64,000 nt of DNA from NCBI RefSeq assembly GCF_031456275.1, contig NZ_JAVDUI010000001.1:1384965-1448964 (forward strand), read 5' to 3'. The notes below the pieces were generated by a model. It did not search any database, was not told where the DNA came from, and saw nothing but the letters and a program-made list of their open reading frames with translations. The stretch's first letter is position 1. Every line of letters starts with the position of its first letter. Source of the DNA: Falsarthrobacter nasiphocae (GTDB lineage: Bacteria > Actinomycetota > Actinomycetes > Actinomycetales > Micrococcaceae). Positions 61,537-64,000 of the stretch are shown here, in pieces. The position numbers and the translations under genes were made by a program.

Positions 61537-63486
61537 CTACTTCGTGGACGAGTTCCGCATGTCCTCGGCGATCTGCCGCATGACGCCGGGGTCCGCGAGA
61601 GTCATCGTGTCCCCGACCTCGCGGCCCTCCGCCACGTCCTTGAGGAGGCGGCGCATGATCTTGCCGGAGCGGGTCTTCGGCAGCTCCGGGGTGACGAGGA
61701 CGTTGCGCGGCTTGGCGATCGGGCCGATCTCCTTGCCCACGTGGGCCCGCAGTGTCGCTTGAACGTCCTCGCCGTCCCGGACGGCCTGCTCCCCGGCCTC
61801 CTGGAGCATGACGAACGCGACGACAGCCTCACCCGTGGTCTCGTCCGAGGCGCCGATGACGGCCGCCTCGGCCACGTACGGGTGGCCCACGAGCGCGGAC
61901 TCGATCTCAGTCGACGACAAGCGGTGGCCGGAGACGTTCATGACGTCGTCCACGCGACCCAGAAGCCAGATGTCTCCGTCTTCGTCCCGCTTGGCCCCGT
62001 CCCCGGCGAAGTACATGCCCTCGAAGCGGGACCAGTAGGTGCTCTTGAAACGCTCCGGGTCGCCCCAGATGCCGCGCAGCATGGACGGCCACGGCTTGCG
62101 GATGACGAGGAAGCCGGCCTGGCCGTTGGGCAGGGGGTCCCCGAGCTCGTCAACGACGTCGATCTCCACGCCCGGGACCGGCTGCTGGGCAGAGCCCGGC
62201 TTGAGGGCGTGGACGCTCGGGAGAGGCGTGAGCATCTGTGCCCCGGTCTCCGTCTGCCACCACGTGTCCACGATGGGGCAGCGCCCAGCCCCGATGACCC
62301 GGTGGTACCAGAGCCAGGCCTCCGGGTTGATGGACTCGCCGACGGAGCCGAGGAGGCGAAGCGAGCTGAGATCATACTTCGCCGGGATGTCCTCGCCCCA
62401 CTTCATGAACGTGCGGATGGCCGTGGGCGCGGTGTAGAGGATCGACACCTTGTACTTCTCGACAATCTCCCACCAGCGGCCCTCGTGAGGCGTGTTGGGC
62501 GTGCCCTCGTACATGACCTGGGTGGCGCCGTTGACGAGCGGAGCGTAGGCCACGTAGCTGTGGCCCGTCACCCATCCGACATCCGCCGTGCACCAGAAGA
62601 CATCGGTCTCCGGCTTGAGGTCGAAGGTCGCCCGGAACGTCTGCGCGCCCTGCGTCAGGTACCCGCCGGTCGTGTGCAGGATGCCCTTCGGCTTCCCCGT
62701 GGTGCCAGAGGTGTAGAGGATGAAGAGGGGGTTCTCGGCGTCGAACGCCTTCGCCTCGTGCTCCTCGCTCGCGGAGCCGACGACGTCCTCCCACCAGACG
62801 TCTCGTCCCTCGACGAACTCGACCGGCTCGCCGTTGCGCTTGACCACCACCACGTTCTGCACGGTGTGGCCCTCCCGCTCCAGAGCCTGGTCCACCGTGG
62901 GCTTGAGGCGGGTGGGCTGACCGCGCCTATAGGAGCCGTCGGCGGTCACGACGAGCTTGGCCTCGGCGTCGTCCACCCTCTGACGCAGAGCGTCAGGCGA
63001 GAACCCGCCGAAGACGACGCTGTGCACCGCGCCCAGGCGAGCGCAGGCGAGCATCGTGATGACGGCCTCGGGGATCATCGGCAGGTACACCGCCACCCGG
63101 TCACCCTGGGAGACGCCGAGAGAGGCGAACGCGTTGGCGGCCTTCTTCACCTCCCGCGTCAGGTCCGCGTACGTGTAGGTGCGGGTGTCCCCGGGCTCGC
63201 CCTCGAAGTAGATGGCCACCCGGTCCCCGTTGCCCGCCTCGACGTGGCGGTCCAGGGCGTTGTACGCGGCGTTGAGCTTGCCGCCGACGAACCAGCGGGC
63301 GAAAGGGGCGTCAGACCAGTCGAGGGTCTGGGTGAAGTCCGTGTCCCACGTGAGGACATCGCGGGCCGTCTTGGCCCAGAACGCCTCCGCGTCCCGCCCC
63401 TCCTCAAGCAGCTCGGCGCCGTACCTGGCGTTGGCCGTGAACTCCTCGCTCGGCGGGAATGTCTTCTGAACGGCGTCGTGACTCAT
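61537..63486 (-). CDS. acs: Acetyl-CoA synthetase
   Basis: A 649-residue AMP-forming ligase (acetate + ATP + CoA). Motifs: [78 protein letters not shown], and the C-terminal lysine region [16 protein letters not shown], the site acetylated in related enzymes. ATG 63486 fits the family start; AAAGGA lies 12 nt upstream. The longer frame upstream is rejected. Likely Crp-controlled. Confidence 0.96.
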   Translation of the reverse strand: MSHDAVQKTFPPSEEFTANARYGAELLEEGRDAEAFWAKTARDVLTWDTDFTQTLDWSDAPFARWFVGGKLNAAYNALDRHVEAGNGDRVAIYFEGEPGDTRTYTYADLTREVKKAANAFASLGVSQGDRVAVYLPMIPEAVITMLACARLGAVHSVVFGGFSPDALRQRVDDAEAKLVVTADGSYRRGQPTRLKPTVDQALEREGHTVQNVVVVKRNGEPVEFVEGRDVWWEDVVGSASEEHEAKAFDAENPLFILYTSGTTGKPKGILHTTGGYLTQGAQTFRATFDLKPETDVFWCTADVGWVTGHSYVAYAPLVNGATQVMYEGTPNTPHEGRWWEIVEKYKVSILYTAPTAIRTFMKWGEDIPAKYDLSSLRLLGSVGESINPEAWLWYHRVIGAGRCPIVDTWWQTETGAQMLTPLPSVHALKPGSAQQPVPGVEIDVVDELGDPLPNGQAGFLVIRKPWPSMLRGIWGDPERFKSTYWSRFEGMYFAGDGAKRDEDGDIWLLGRVDDVMNVSGHRLSSTEIESALVGHPYVAEAAVIGASDETTGEAVVAFVMLQEAGEQAVRDGEDVQATLRAHVGKEIGPIAKPRNVLVTPELPKTRSGKIMRRLLKDVAEGREVGDTMTLADPGVMRQIAEDMRNSSTK

Positions 63487-63543
63487 TGCGCTGTGCGTCC
63501 TTTCCGCGATGATCTCGAGTCCGCGATGACCCAAGTCCGTGGT

Positions 63544-63559
63544 CGTGATGAGAATCACG
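63544..63559. promoter_or_regulatory. Crp/GlxR-type box between acs and nth
   Basis: CGTGATGAGAATCACG is a perfect palindrome with GTGA-N6-TCAC spacing, close to the TGTGA-N6-TCACA consensus. It lies 58 bp upstream of acs in the divergent acs/nth region. A crp-family gene is in the same window. Confidence 0.75.
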
Positions 63560-63703
63560 TTAGCGCATGCGACTGCGTGGCGAGCCGTCGATGACGAAAA
63601 CGTGGACAGCGTCGTCGTCCATGAGAGCGCGCAGGCTCGTAGAGTGGAGGAACCCTGCCGCGCGAGGCGCGGCACACCCCACGCCAACCGAGAGGACGCA
63701 CGG

Positions 63704-64000
63704 ATGACGCGAGAGGAGACCCCGCTGGGGCTCACGCGCAGGGCTCGGAAGATCAACCGCATCCTCGCCGAGTTCTACCCGTACGCGGTGCCGGAGCTGG
63801 ACTTCGAGAACGCGTTCGAGCTGCTCGTGGCCACCGTCCTGTCTGCGCAGACCACCGACGTGCGGGTCAACGAGGTCACGCCTGTGCTCTTCGCCCGCTA
63901 CCCGGACGCGCACGCGCTCGCGGACGCCCGCGTGGAGGATGTCGAGAACATCATCCGGCCCACGGGTTTCTTCCGCGCCAAGACCGCGAGCATCCTGGGG
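63704..64000 (+). CDS. nth: Endonuclease III (3' end outside window)
   Basis: The first 99 residues of a base-excision repair glycosylase/AP lyase. ARKINRILAEFYPYAVPELD and FENAFELLVATVLSAQTTDV match the Nth N-terminus, followed by NEVTPVLFARYPDAHALADA and the FFRAKTASI helix-hairpin-helix lead-in. The catalytic Lys/Asp and the iron-sulfur cluster lie beyond the window. GAGAGGACG precedes ATG 63704. Confidence 0.93.
   Translation, partial: MTREETPLGLTRRARKINRILAEFYPYAVPELDFENAFELLVATVLSAQTTDVRVNEVTPVLFARYPDAHALADARVEDVENIIRPTGFFRAKTASILG

Noticed and set aside
61528-63594. A 688-codon plus-strand frame opposite acs
   Set aside because: Shadow of the acs gene; no motif or ribosome-binding site.

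Overview
The window looks like a chromosomal segment of a GC-rich actinobacterium of the order Micrococcales, most likely Micrococcaceae. The evidence is the strong third-position G/C bias, an HspR-regulated dnaK-grpE-dnaJ-hspR operon, DUF3073 next to purM/purF, a class A penicillin-binding protein followed by a metallophosphoesterase and divergent from DUF4177/RidA, a GlxR-type Crp regulator next to a MarP protease, and many genes that appear to be transcribed without a 5' leader. It is mostly a conserved chromosomal backbone with a few accessory patches.

Layout. 1-1342: end of a multisubunit Na+/H+ antiporter operon (mnhEFG). 1418-5106: a DUF4235 gene, then a TPP riboswitch and the ykoEDC thiamine-precursor ECF importer. 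5206-13435: cardiolipin synthase, pabC, a CDF metal exporter, a DUF4188/TetR divergent pair with a clear operator, a kinase-PabB fusion, an LMW phosphatase and a LysE exporter. 13528-17750: the HspR-controlled chaperone operon. 17819-22329: GNAT, NmrA-like, DoxX-like, a very acidic DUF4375 protein and TrmB. 22841-26936: YccF, a large repeat-rich secreted M23 endopeptidase under a c-di-AMP riboswitch, and DedA. 27122-28065: lower-GC DNA with a broken hipA toxin gene. 28066-31684: small exported proteins and a cholesterol oxidase operon. 32019-37921: clpB with its own HAIR site, DUF3073, purM and purF. 37934-39725: a membrane protein, an SCP2-like protein and asparaginase. 39935-41835: a two-gene ATPase/Toprim-like module resembling phage-defence pairs. 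41882-44190: purD and purC. 44399-50360: two paralogous propeller-like proteins, each encoded beside a twin-arginine-signal protein. 50560-54580: tRNA-Pro and a heterodimeric ABC exporter. 54805-54960: a repeat patch. 54991-58790: cell-wall and conserved genes. 58932-63486: Crp, MarP, AroQ and Acs. 63704-end: nth (partial).

The most interesting items are: (1) the AAA ATPase plus Toprim-like pair; (2) three operons in which a protein without a signal peptide sits beside a twin-arginine-signal protein (cholesterol oxidase and both propellers), suggesting piggy-back Tat export; (3) the riboswitch-controlled M23 protein with three near-identical 279-bp repeats; (4) the kinase-PabB fusion; (5) a repeat family shared by 35133-35189 and 54805-54960; and (6) a recurring -10 box placed 6-7 bp before the start codon. 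Gene starts were chosen by ribosome-binding sites, overlap with the upstream gene, or this leaderless pattern. No database search was possible.
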